DNA of 10,957 bases from Bacteroidales bacterium UBA3389. GTDB taxonomy: Bacteria; Bacteroidota; Bacteroidia; Bacteroidales; P3. Position 1 is the stretch's first letter; every line of letters starts with the position of its first letter. Position numbers and translations under genes: made by a program. The stretch spans positions 1 through 10,957 of the forward strand of contig DEPP01000134.1 of NCBI GenBank assembly GCA_002358835.1. The letters run 5' to 3'. The notes below the pieces were generated by a model that saw only the letters and a list, made by a program, of their open reading frames with translations, did no database searches and was not told the origin of the DNA. This document shows, one piece after another, positions 1 through 6,546 of this stretch.

Positions 1-538
1 CCCCCGAATGAATACATTCGTCAGTCCGAGAGCCACAAAAACCGAAATTTGTTTCATCCAAATCTAATAACGGCAAGTTCGCCGTAAAAGTATGTAAGGC
101 CTTATATTTCATACCTATTCCCGGAGATATACTACCACCTTGATAGACAGAATTCCCATCTGCATAATCAACACACAAGCAACTGCCTGCATCAATCACT
201 ATAACAGAACGACCTTTTGCACAAGACAACGCTCCTACCACAGATGCAATCCTATCTTTTCCCAACGTGTCAGGCGTTTTGTAAGACAAACTCATCGGAA
301 GTGTCAAATCATCATCCATCGAATAGCAGTCTGTATTGGCTCTAAGATATTGTACCAAATCGTTTTCAAATCTCCCTCCAACAGAACAAAGAATCGTTTT
401 ACTGATTCTTTGTTTTGAAAAAATCTTTTCAAGATCCGATACGCTCAATTCTTTGAATGCTTCAACCGCCTTCAAATCACTGCCATCAAAAACAGCCGTC
501 TTGTACAACGTATTTCCCCTATCGATAATCAGATTCAT
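1..538 (-). CDS. coaX: Type III pantothenate kinase, C-terminal part cut by window edge
   Basis: CoaX phosphorylates pantothenate with ATP, the first step of coenzyme A synthesis, in the cytoplasm; family members need a monovalent cation and are not feedback-inhibited by CoA. About 179 residues are visible from ATG at 538. The N-terminus reads MNLIIDRGNT, the DxGNT phosphate-binding motif of the ASKHA fold (D6). KDRIASVVGA follows around residues 94-103, then VIDAGSC with D116, then GGSISPG near 132-138, and SRTDECIHSG at the cut end. This motif order is diagnostic for type III kinases. The family is usually about 240-260 residues, so roughly a quarter is missing to the left. The start lies 11 bases after the stop of the upstream secreted-protein gene, so it is probably translated from a shared mRNA. 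An 11-base-pair inverted repeat (385-414) lies inside the frame without disrupting it. The identification is firm; the missing end cannot be judged. Confidence 0.93.
   Translation of the reverse strand, partial: MNLIIDRGNTLYKTAVFDGSDLKAVEAFKELSVSDLEKIFSKQRISKTILCSVGGRFENDLVQYLRANTDCYSMDDDLTLPMSLSYKTPDTLGKDRIASVVGALSCAKGRSVIVIDAGSCLCVDYADGNSVYQGGSISPGIGMKYKALHTFTANLPLLDLDETNFGFCGSRTDECIHSG
385..414. repeat. Perfect inverted repeat inside coaX, sharing an 11-mer with intergenic repeats
   Basis: AACAAAGAATC (385-395) and its exact reverse complement GATTCTTTGTT (404-414) flank an 8-base loop. The 11-mer recurs at 5324-5334 (plus strand) and at 2747-2757 (minus strand), both inside the 21-base-phased intergenic runs. 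The second arm begins the TTCTTTGTTTTG motif at 406, exactly 21 bases after the first arm starts, the same spacing as in the 5303-5387 run. The arms encode CoaX residues around 42-52, just before the ILCSV strand, and the frame stays open. Whether this is a repeat captured by the gene or chance is not settled. Confidence 0.6.
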
Positions 539-549
539 ACTTTCTACTA

Positions 550-1278
550 TTATTCTTTCGCTGGCTCCTCTATTGTTTCATCATTTGTCGTTGGAAATGC
601 GTATGTGGACATAAAGGTTTCTTTATCCATTATTTTATCATATACTTCTCTTTCCATCCAACACTCTTGTATATCAAGCGAAGTATTGTGAGAGTCATAT
701 ATCTCATAAGTTTTGCGTATCAATTCGCCGGATTCGCTCCAATAATACTCGGAACGTTCGAACGCAACTTCAGCACAACCTGAGTTATATGTATTATATT
801 GTCTTACGAAAAGAATCAGTTTTCCGTTTTTGTCGTAAAGTCTTTCGTAAATAAAGTCCCAGGCTTGGTTTTCATTGAATAAATATTCCTTACAAAAGAA
901 GAACGGTTCTTCACTCTGCATATCGACAACCTCAAACTTGCGTTCAAGTCCTTCTAATTCGGAAGGATTGCTCACAAACTCGATTATCGCATCTTGATTC
1001 TCGTATTTGGCATAACGATTTACCAAACTGTCCGCATCCAACAAATAAAGAGCATAGTCATACAAGTCTTCGATAAAAAGCACTCTTTCTCTTGCTTCAT
1101 CAGACTCGTCTTGCACTATTTTCTCTTCATCGGACGGCTCGTACTCATAAGCATCCTCTCCTTCTTCATAGTAATCTTGTTGATCGTATGAATAAGACAA
1201 AGTATCAGGTTGCTGAGCGTAAGCAACAGATGCAAAAAGCAAGAACAATAAAATCGATACGAATTTACTCATTCTCAT
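550..1278 (-). CDS. Secreted acidic protein of unknown function
   Basis: I do not recognise this 242-residue protein. Residues 1-21 form a clear signal peptide: a short basic start, a hydrophobic run around 7-18, and an AYA|QQ signal peptidase I site. No lipobox cysteine is present, so a soluble periplasmic or secreted protein is likely. Residues 22-65 are strongly acidic and rich in Tyr, Glu and Asp, and probably disordered. The rest looks like a small mixed alpha/beta domain. Two stretches (RLYDKNGKLILFVRQY and YYWSESGELIRKTYEIYD) share an aromatic-xxxG-x-hydrophobic pattern that resembles antiparallel strand pairs. Two or three cysteines are present in the mature part. It starts 14 bases after the peptidase stop and ends 11 bases before coaX, so it is probably the middle gene of an operon. 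ATG at 1272 is an alternative start two codons in. No Shine-Dalgarno sequence is visible; the leader is the AT-rich type normal for Bacteroidota. Confidence 0.82.
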   Translation of the reverse strand: MRMSKFVSILLFLLFASVAYAQQPDTLSYSYDQQDYYEEGEDAYEYEPSDEEKIVQDESDEARERVLFIEDLYDYALYLLDADSLVNRYAKYENQDAIIEFVSNPSELEGLERKFEVVDMQSEEPFFFCKEYLFNENQAWDFIYERLYDKNGKLILFVRQYNTYNSGCAEVAFERSEYYWSESGELIRKTYEIYDSHNTSLDIQECWMEREVYDKIMDKETFMSTYAFPTTNDETIEEPAKE

Positions 1279-1292
1279 TTTTGTAAAAATAT

Positions 1293-2693
1293 TTAGTCAA
1301 TATCTTCGCTGAACATAGGATCCCAAGGTGGCAACATAATAGCTTTCTGATCCAAATACTTTAATATATTTGCCGGAACGTACTTTTTGTCTACCACAAC
1401 TCTGAACATATATTCTTCAAACCATTCATCGGTCATAATCAAATGGCCTTGCCAACCATTGGATGCCCCCCAACTGTTCTCAACTAACCATTTCTTAGGA
1501 TTGCCATCTTTATCCAAATCGACAGCACAAAGAGTCATCGCATGAGATGAGCCACTTGCGAATGTCTGTATGCGTTGCTTTTTGTCCATTCCAAATGTTG
1601 TTCCCATCAATGAGCCATAGTCGTAAGTGTTTACGTCTAACAGACCTTTATCTGAGTATAAAAATTTACCAACATCGCAAGAGAAATACATCATTGTTGA
1701 ATCCTTGATTGATTCTATTGCAATCTTTTTAATGTCTTCAATAGGCAGGTTGATATATTTCCAATTTGCTCCGTCCATAACGTGACGGTCATTTTCTATT
1801 TCATAAACTTTGTAAAACTCTCTCGAAGGATCGTTCATCAACATCAAATAAGAGTTCTTCAAATCTTTGCCTACATATTTTTCATAGAAAGATTTAGGGG
1901 TGTAAGTCTCGGTAGATATTTCCTTACCATTGACATCTCTCAAAGTATATGTGAATTCCTGAACCGGTTCGCCGTAAGCCAATACCAACATTCTGTAAAC
2001 TTGAGAAAGCATTTCAACTTTTCTTGCTTCCAACTTGTCGTTCTTTATTTTTTTGTCGGCTTTCATCGCTCTAAGTTCCAAAGCGTATTCCTTCAACTTT
2101 AATATTATCAACTCATCTATTTTTCTTGTATTATTAGAGTTGTAAGTTTCAGGCTGAACAGTTGAAGGTACTAATCCGTATTTTGTAACCAAATCGGAAA
2201 CTCCTGTAAATTGCCCTCCATCTGAAAGAACATTTTTCATCAACCATTCATTGTGTTTGCTGTCTAATGGTTCGTCTATGTGCTTTATTATTAAGGACAA
2301 GAACAAATTGCTTTTCTCCAATTGGTCATAAAAGAACAAATAATTCTGACTGAATTCGAATGCTCCAAGATTGTATTTTGCAATCATTTCGCTTCTCATT
2401 ACATTGAAGCCTGTAAACATCCAACAACGGCCTGATGATTTTTGGTCACTGATTCCTTTACTTTTAACTCTGTGTGAAAAATGCGTATCATACTTTCCAA
2501 GATTGTCAAGGTTCAAAGCCAAAGATTGAATCTTTCCATTGGCAACTGCATTTCTCAATGCTTTATCTTCTGGTGTCGATTTGTATGATTGTTTTATTTT
2601 TTGCATCATTTCGGGAGTTATTCCGCCTTCCGATTGAGCGAAAACGCCGAAAGAAAGTCCCAAAAACAAGGCTGACAAAAATATTTTCTTCAT
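1293..2693 (-). CDS. Secreted C1B-family cysteine peptidase (bleomycin hydrolase / aminopeptidase C-like)
   Basis: This is a papain-fold peptidase of the bleomycin hydrolase/PepC family, which trims peptides from the N-terminus. With ATG at 2693 it has 466 residues, matching the family's roughly 450 plus a signal peptide. The catalytic set is complete: Gln84 and Cys90 in SDQKSSGRCWMF, His384 in GSSHAMTLCAVD, and Asn406 in WLVENSWG. The C-terminus carries the family's PPWDPM motif. The longest frame opens with GTG at 2729, but the extra 12 residues are lysine-rich. From ATG 2693 the protein begins MKKIFLSALFLGLSFGVFAQ, a textbook signal peptide with an AQ cleavage region, so I chose that start. 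Export to the periplasm differs from the classical cytoplasmic PepC and fits a role in peptide scavenging, an inference from the leader. It is the first gene of a tight run with the next two minus-strand genes. No strong promoter box was found upstream; read-through from purL (144 bases away) is possible. Confidence 0.93.
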   Translation of the reverse strand: MKKIFLSALFLGLSFGVFAQSEGGITPEMMQKIKQSYKSTPEDKALRNAVANGKIQSLALNLDNLGKYDTHFSHRVKSKGISDQKSSGRCWMFTGFNVMRSEMIAKYNLGAFEFSQNYLFFYDQLEKSNLFLSLIIKHIDEPLDSKHNEWLMKNVLSDGGQFTGVSDLVTKYGLVPSTVQPETYNSNNTRKIDELIILKLKEYALELRAMKADKKIKNDKLEARKVEMLSQVYRMLVLAYGEPVQEFTYTLRDVNGKEISTETYTPKSFYEKYVGKDLKNSYLMLMNDPSREFYKVYEIENDRHVMDGANWKYINLPIEDIKKIAIESIKDSTMMYFSCDVGKFLYSDKGLLDVNTYDYGSLMGTTFGMDKKQRIQTFASGSSHAMTLCAVDLDKDGNPKKWLVENSWGASNGWQGHLIMTDEWFEEYMFRVVVDKKYVPANILKYLDQKAIMLPPWDPMFSEDID

Positions 2694-2732
2694 TATTTTT
2701 TCTGTTTTTTTGTTTAACCGTTTCTTCACCGC

Positions 2733-2773
2733 AGAACTGATTTTACGATTCTTTGTTTCGCAAAATCAGTTCT
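2733..2773. repeat. 12-base-pair inverted repeat between purL and the C1 peptidase gene
   Basis: AGAACTGATTTT (2733-2744) pairs perfectly with AAAATCAGTTCT (2762-2773); three further pairs (2746-2748 with 2758-2760) form inside after one mismatch. On the minus strand, where purL is read, the stem is followed by GCGGTGAAG and not by a T run, so it is not a standard intrinsic terminator for purL. On the plus strand a T-rich stretch follows, but no plus-strand gene precedes it. The loop contains the 11-mer seen in the other repeats. It may be an mRNA processing or stabilising structure in a purL-peptidase transcript, or part of the repeat family. Confidence 0.6.
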
Positions 2774-2841
2774 TTGATTTATTTTTTTATTTCTTGATTT
2801 TAATTTTTAGTTTCTTTGTTTTAATCGCGAGGTTCTTTTAG
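2749..2841 (+). repeat. 21-base-phased degenerate repeat run A
   Basis: TTCTT begins at 2749, 2770, 2791, 2812 and 2833, an exact 21-base step over five starts. The units read TTCTTTGTTTCG, TTCTTTGATTT, TTCTTGATTTT, TTCTTTGTTTTA and TTCTTTTAG; the rest of each unit is A/T-rich and varies. The last start lies over the 3' end of purL. TCTTGATTT (2792) followed by GTTTCTTTGTTTTA (2810) recurs with the same spacing at 9592/9610. The overlap with the hairpin at 2733-2773 involves the first unit. Function unknown. Confidence 0.55.
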
Positions 2842-5078
2842 TTATTCAAAACATCTCCTATTGTATTGTCATACACTGACTTATAAGAAGACACTTTTCC
2901 GAAAGACTCTTCATCGACAAAGATTTCACCATCTTCTCTCACACATCCTATTGCACAACATGCAACTCCGGAAAGTCTAAGCAAATCAATGAAATCATCA
3001 TCCTTGCCTTCCTTAACCGTAACCACTACTCTGCCTTGGCTTTCTCCGAACAAGAATGAGTCCAAACGAACTTCTCCGCTTGTGTAAAGGTCAAATCCAT
3101 AATTTCTACACATAGCCGATTCCAACATAGCAATGAATACACCGCCCTCACTCACATCATGAGCTGACTCAATCAAACCTTGGTTAATCAAATCGCTCAA
3201 AGCCTTTTGCATATTCGCCTCTTTATCGATGTCGAAATGAGGAACCGATGATAGTTTTATGCCTCTATAAGAATATAGATACTCAGAACAAGCGATGTCA
3301 TCAACAATGTCTCCTAACAAATAAACAGTTGCTCCTCCTCTCTTGAAGTCCAATGTCATTTGTTTGTCTTTTTCAATCGTTCCTATCATACCTATGACAG
3401 GTGAAGGGAAGACTGCCTCAACTTTTCCATTCATCGAAGCTTGGTTATAGAAGCTTACGTTTCCTCCTGTTACCGGAGTATTGAATTTTCTGCAAGCTAT
3501 ACCCATACCTTCTATCGCTTTGACAAATTGCCAATAAGTTTCCTCATTGTAAGGATTACCAAAGTTCAAGCAATTTGTTATTGCCAACGGATCACCTCCT
3601 GCACAAACAATATTTCTTGCAGCCTCAGAGACAGCAATCTGTGTTCCAATACAAGGATCTGAGTAAACATATCTTGAATTGCAATCACAAGTCATAGCAA
3701 TTGCATTTTCTGTTCCCTTTAAGTTGGCAACACCTGCATCAGACGGTCTATTGGTAGTCATATTTCTTGTTCCAACCATAGAATCGTATTGTTCGTAAAC
3801 CCATCTCTTTGATGCGATATTCGGAGCCGCCGCCAAAAATGCTGCAATCTTCTTTGCCTCTTGCATATCCGGCTCAACAACTTTATCTTTTGAGAATGCT
3901 TGTGCTTCCTTATAGTAAGCTGGTTCTTTGTATGCACGATCGTAAACAGGAGCTCCGCCACCCAATACCAAGGATGCGGCAGGAACTTGTGCTATAACTT
4001 CACCATGCCAACGGAAATACAACATATCCTCATCTATTACTTCACCTATCTTGGCACAATTCAAATCCCACTTAGCAAAAATCTTCTCTACGACTTCTTC
4101 CTGTCCTTGTTTTACGCAAACCAACATACGTTCCTGACTTTCGGAAAGAAGAATTTCCCATGGTTCCATATTGCTTTGACGTAATGGAACTTTATCCAAG
4201 TCGATTATCATACCGGAATTACCTTTTTCACTCATCTCTGAAGTTGAGCAAATGATACCTGCAGCTCCCATATCCTGCATTCCGACTATTGCTCCACTCT
4301 TTCCTAATTCCAAAGTAGCCTCAAGCAACAATTTTTCTTGGAATGGGTCGCCGACTTGTATTGAAGGAATGTCGTCAGCTGAGTTTTCGGTAACATCTGC
4401 CGAAGCAAAGGTTGCTCCATGTATGCCATCCTTTCCTGTGGCTGAGCCAACTATATAAACAGGGTTTCCTTTGCCTTTTGCCAAAGCTTTTATCAAATCC
4501 TCTTTCTTCATAACCCCTACGCTCATCGCATTAACCAATGGATTATGCTCAAAACAATCGTTAAAGAAAACCTCTCCGCCCAAAACAGGAACGCCAAACG
4601 CATTACCGTAATGAGAAATACCTTTGGTAACACCTTTAACCAACCATTGGGTATGAGGATTGTTTATATCGCCAAAGCGCAATGAATTCAATTGTGCAAC
4701 AGGTCTTGCTCCCATTGTAAAAATATCTCTGTTGATTCCACCAACGCCTGTTGCAGCTCCTTGAAACGGTTCAACGGCACAAGGATGGTTATGCGATTCT
4801 ATTTTGAACACGCAAGCCAATCCGCCACCTACATCAACCATTCCGGCATTCTCTTCTCCGGGTTTTACCAACAATTGCTTACCTTCTCGAGGTAATGTTT
4901 TCAAATATTTAATCGAATTCTTGTAAGAAGCATGCTCGCTCCACATTACAGAATATATACTTAACTCTGTATAATTAGGCACTCTGCCTCCAAGATATTC
5001 CTTTATCTTTTCAAATTCTTCGGGTAGCAATCCCAATTCTTTTGCAGTTTCTACTGTAACTATTTGACTATTTGCCAT
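2838..5078 (-). CDS. purL: Phosphoribosylformylglycinamidine synthase subunit PurL (small type)
   Basis: PurL uses ATP and ammonia to convert FGAR to FGAM, the fourth step of de novo purine synthesis, in the cytoplasm. At 746 residues this is the small form that works as a complex with PurS and the glutaminase PurQ; neither partner is in the window. The two tandem AIRS-like halves are visible. The first has YSVMWSEHASYKNSIKYL (His49), ESHNHP (residues 94-99) and the glycine-rich ATP/FGAR-binding stretch GAATGVGGINRDIFTMGARP. DMGAAGIICSTSEMSEKG follows in the middle. The second half has SDAGVANLKG, GGDPLAITNCLNFGNP and HDVSEGG. The motif usually written WSEHCSYK has Ala in place of Cys here. 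ATG at 5078 is preceded by a perfect -7 box about 20 bases upstream, giving a very short leader. The function is certain. That the sequence is full-length is supported by both termini matching the small-PurL pattern. Confidence 0.97.
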   Translation of the reverse strand: MANSQIVTVETAKELGLLPEEFEKIKEYLGGRVPNYTELSIYSVMWSEHASYKNSIKYLKTLPREGKQLLVKPGEENAGMVDVGGGLACVFKIESHNHPCAVEPFQGAATGVGGINRDIFTMGARPVAQLNSLRFGDINNPHTQWLVKGVTKGISHYGNAFGVPVLGGEVFFNDCFEHNPLVNAMSVGVMKKEDLIKALAKGKGNPVYIVGSATGKDGIHGATFASADVTENSADDIPSIQVGDPFQEKLLLEATLELGKSGAIVGMQDMGAAGIICSTSEMSEKGNSGMIIDLDKVPLRQSNMEPWEILLSESQERMLVCVKQGQEEVVEKIFAKWDLNCAKIGEVIDEDMLYFRWHGEVIAQVPAASLVLGGGAPVYDRAYKEPAYYKEAQAFSKDKVVEPDMQEAKKIAAFLAAAPNIASKRWVYEQYDSMVGTRNMTTNRPSDAGVANLKGTENAIAMTCDCNSRYVYSDPCIGTQIAVSEAARNIVCAGGDPLAITNCLNFGNPYNEETYWQFVKAIEGMGIACRKFNTPVTGGNVSFYNQASMNGKVEAVFPSPVIGMIGTIEKDKQMTLDFKRGGATVYLLGDIVDDIACSEYLYSYRGIKLSSVPHFDIDKEANMQKALSDLINQGLIESAHDVSEGGVFIAMLESAMCRNYGFDLYTSGEVRLDSFLFGESQGRVVVTVKEGKDDDFIDLLRLSGVACCAIGCVREDGEIFVDEESFGKVSSYKSVYDNTIGDVLNN

Positions 5079-5098
5079 AAGATATAATTTTTACCTTG

Positions 5099-5130
5099 CA
5101 AAGGTACTATTTTTATTTGAATTAAACGAA
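5099..5130 (-). promoter_or_regulatory. Bacteroidota-type promoter of purL
   Basis: On the minus strand TACCTTTG (5106-5099) matches the -7 consensus TAnnTTTG exactly and is followed by CA. Twenty bases upstream lies TTCG (5130-5127), one mismatch from the -33 TTTG. Transcription would start near 5092, leaving only about 14 bases before the ATG. The permease gene at 9695 has the same TTCG/TACCTTTGCA pair. Confidence 0.72.
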
Positions 5131-5302
5131 TTATTCTCAAACTATACACAAAACAAATTAAACAACAATGTGAAAAAGGCATAAAATCATTAACTTTTTC
5201 GCTCTTTCAAAACACCGATAAAAAACAAAAAAAACTCAACTTAAGATATTTTCCACCCAATTTTGAAAAAAAAGAAACAATTTCAAGGAAAGAATTTACC
5301 AA

Positions 5303-5387
5303 ATCTTGATTTCAGAAAATCAAAACAAAGAATCAAAAAACTGTTTCTTGATTTCGCTTGAACTAATCTTTGTTTTGCAAACCTTTA
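5303..5387 (+). repeat. 21-base-phased degenerate repeat run C with one inverted unit
   Basis: Units begin at 5303 (ATCTTGATTTCAG), 5324 (AACAAAGAATC), 5345 (TTCTTGATTTCG) and 5366 (ATCTTTGTTTTG), all 21 bases apart. The second unit reads as the reverse complement of the TTCTTTG-type unit, so CAAAACAAAGA (5321-5331) and TCTTTGTTTTG (5367-5377) form an 11-base inverted repeat around the third unit. AAATCTTGATTTCAG (5301-5315) is repeated exactly at 9589-9603. The run lies between the lipoprotein terminator and the purL promoter. Confidence 0.55.
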
Positions 5388-5441
5388 TTTTTCATTGTAT
5401 TTTTTTGTCTTTCGACCTTGCCGAACGCAAACAAAAAAAAT

Positions 5442-5483
5442 AAAACAAGGAAACCATTTTCTGTAAAACGATTTCCTTGTTTT
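5442..5483 (-). terminator. Intrinsic terminator of the coiled-coil lipoprotein gene
   Basis: AAAACAAGGAAA (5442-5453) pairs perfectly with TTTCCTTGTTTT (5472-5483). Inside, TTTT and AAAA close a CTGT loop after a 3x3 internal loop. Read on the minus strand the stem is followed by ATTTTTTTT. It begins 24 bases after the stop codon of the lipoprotein gene and would stop transcription before purL's own promoter. Confidence 0.88.
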
Positions 5484-5507
5484 GTTATTCTGTTTTTATA
5501 CTTTGAC

Positions 5508-6371
5508 CTAATCAACCATTATAACCAAGCACTTACTTGCCTTCCAGAACAAATCTGGGTTTGTTATTCTTATTGAAGTTGGGCGAGCAGGATCTCCTTC
5601 CAATGAATAAGATGTATCAGGATGAGTAGTTACGATTTTTATTCTTTTTCCTGTCAAAGGGATTTCTTGAGTGTTTCTTGTATCTATTTTAGTCAATGCC
5701 GCAAAATCAGTATTATCAGCAGGAACTATTGCTTTTCCCAAACCGATAAAGCCACCTCTTTTATCTACAAGGTTCTTCATTCTGAGTTCTTTTTTAGTTC
5801 CTATTGCAAAATAAGCAGTGTATTTTTCGTCTTCAATCTGCATTATTTTCTGATCTTTTTTCTTTGCATTGCTTTCCAAATCTTTAACATTCTTTGTAAG
5901 ATTGTCTATCTCGACATTTTTCTTTTGCAACTCAGCTGTGAGTGATTGTATTTGCTCTTCTTGTTCTGCTATTCTTTGTTCCAAATTGCTGACAAAGGTT
6001 TGAAGTTGCTTGTTTTGCTTTTGAAGTTTACCTACTCTCGCACTTAGATTTGCAAGTTTTTCTCTGTCTGCCGCAAGAATATCGTTTATGGTTGTTATCT
6101 TGTTTTTTATACTTGAAGCGGCGTCTTTGCTAACCTCACCAGAATTATTTGCAGCCTGAGCAACATCTGTATAAGTCTTTGCAATTTCTCCAAGATTTGC
6201 ATCTATCTCATTGAGTTGTTGGAAAAGGGTTTCCATTTCCGCATCTTTATTCGACATAACCGCTGCAAATGAATCTTGCAATTGTTTTTCTCTTTCCTTT
6301 GAAAGATTTCCGTTACACGCAGTAAGAACCGTTGCCAACACCAATCCGACTGCAATCAATCTTCTATTCAT
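5508..6371 (-). CDS. Coiled-coil outer-envelope lipoprotein (possibly Cbp1-like)
   Basis: This 287-residue protein has a lipoprotein signal peptide ending in the lipobox LTAC (Cys19), so the mature protein should be lipid-anchored in the envelope. Residues about 20-80 are helical and charged. About 85-185 form a long coiled coil with regular heptads (KLQKQNKQLQTFVSNLEQRI and the following turns). The C-terminal 100 residues form a compact domain beginning KYTAYFAIGTKKEL, with GGFIGLGKA, TKIDTR and LFWKASKCLVIMV, a layout I associate with a Bacteroidota lipoprotein family that includes proteins annotated as Cbp1-type collagen-binding adhesins. That link is from memory of the family and the ligand here is unknown. 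An alternative is a structural envelope spacer. It is transcribed alone: a promoter lies about 50 bases upstream and a strong terminator directly follows. It diverges from uvrA. Confidence is high for lipoprotein and coiled coil, low for adhesion. Confidence 0.88.
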   Translation of the reverse strand: MNRRLIAVGLVLATVLTACNGNLSKEREKQLQDSFAAVMSNKDAEMETLFQQLNEIDANLGEIAKTYTDVAQAANNSGEVSKDAASSIKNKITTINDILAADREKLANLSARVGKLQKQNKQLQTFVSNLEQRIAEQEEQIQSLTAELQKKNVEIDNLTKNVKDLESNAKKKDQKIMQIEDEKYTAYFAIGTKKELRMKNLVDKRGGFIGLGKAIVPADNTDFAALTKIDTRNTQEIPLTGKRIKIVTTHPDTSYSLEGDPARPTSIRITNPDLFWKASKCLVIMVD

Positions 6372-6419
6372 AGTAGTCTTTTTTACTTTTGTTTATGTTA
6401 TTTACTTAATTTCAAAGCG

Positions 6420-6454
6420 CAAATTTACTATAAAAACAGCAATTAGGTAACAAA
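6420..6454 (-). promoter_or_regulatory. Bacteroidota-type promoter of the lipoprotein gene
   Basis: On the minus strand TAAATTTG (6427-6420) fits TAnnTTTG exactly and is followed by CGC. TTTG (6454-6451) lies 23 bases upstream, slightly wider than the usual 19-21. The predicted start near 6413 gives a leader of about 42 bases. It is back-to-back with the uvrA promoter. Confidence 0.65.
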
Positions 6455-6489
6455 AATTGTCCATTTGATTATTTTTTTACTTGAAATGG

Positions 6490-6520
6490 ATTGTCAAAAG
6501 AGCAAATTATCGTATCATTG
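6490..6520 (+). promoter_or_regulatory. Bacteroidota-type promoter of uvrA
   Basis: ATTG (6490-6493), 19 bases, then TATCATTG (6513-6520): each box is one mismatch from TTTG and TAnnTTTG, and the spacing is ideal. The start codon follows 26 bases after the -7 box. I saw no LexA-like palindrome in this intergenic region, so damage induction is not supported by sequence. Confidence 0.6.
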
Positions 6521-6532
6521 CAAAGAAATAAA

Positions 6533-6538
6533 GAGGAG
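6533..6538 (+). promoter_or_regulatory. Shine-Dalgarno sequence of uvrA
   Basis: GAGGAG ends 8 bases before the ATG at 6547, an almost perfect ribosome binding site. The other genes in the window have only A/T-rich leaders, as is usual in Bacteroidota, so this one stands out. It also supports ATG 6547 as the start. Confidence 0.7.
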
Positions 6539-6546
6539 TATAATTT

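Larger units (their letters stand above)
5079..5507. other. 429-base intergenic region between purL and the lipoprotein gene
   Basis: This is the longest stretch without a gene. From right to left it holds the lipoprotein terminator (5442-5483), an A/T-rich stretch, the 21-base-phased repeat run C (5303-5387), a stretch from about 5131 to 5300 rich in A runs where I see no defined element, and the purL promoter (5099-5130). I looked for a purine riboswitch or a clear operator palindrome ahead of purL and saw none. A 68-codon plus-strand frame across 5370-5576 overlaps the terminator and the lipoprotein gene and looks non-coding. Confidence 0.7.

Noticed and set aside
140..614. Two plus-strand frames of 92 codons opposite coaX and the secreted-protein gene
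   Set aside because: The minus-strand frames carry clear CoaX motifs and a signal peptide; the plus-strand products look like random translations.
2474..2740. 88-codon plus-strand frame over the 5' end of the peptidase gene
   Set aside because: It is antisense to the signal peptide and N-terminus of a well-supported gene.
5131..5300. Purine riboswitch or PurR-type operator ahead of purL
   Set aside because: I found no purine-aptamer stem pattern or clear operator palindrome, and the predicted leader is only about 14 bases long.
5301..5387. Possible CRISPR array or leader
   Set aside because: Spacing is 21 bases from unit start to unit start with no conserved repeat of 24 bases or more, no unique spacers of the right length, and no cas genes nearby.
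5370..5576. 68-codon plus-strand frame in the purL-lipoprotein spacer
   Set aside because: It runs through the lipoprotein terminator and the antisense of its coding end, and it has no ribosome binding site or recognisable product.
6372..6546. LexA/SOS box upstream of uvrA
   Set aside because: No inverted-repeat operator overlapping either divergent promoter could be seen.
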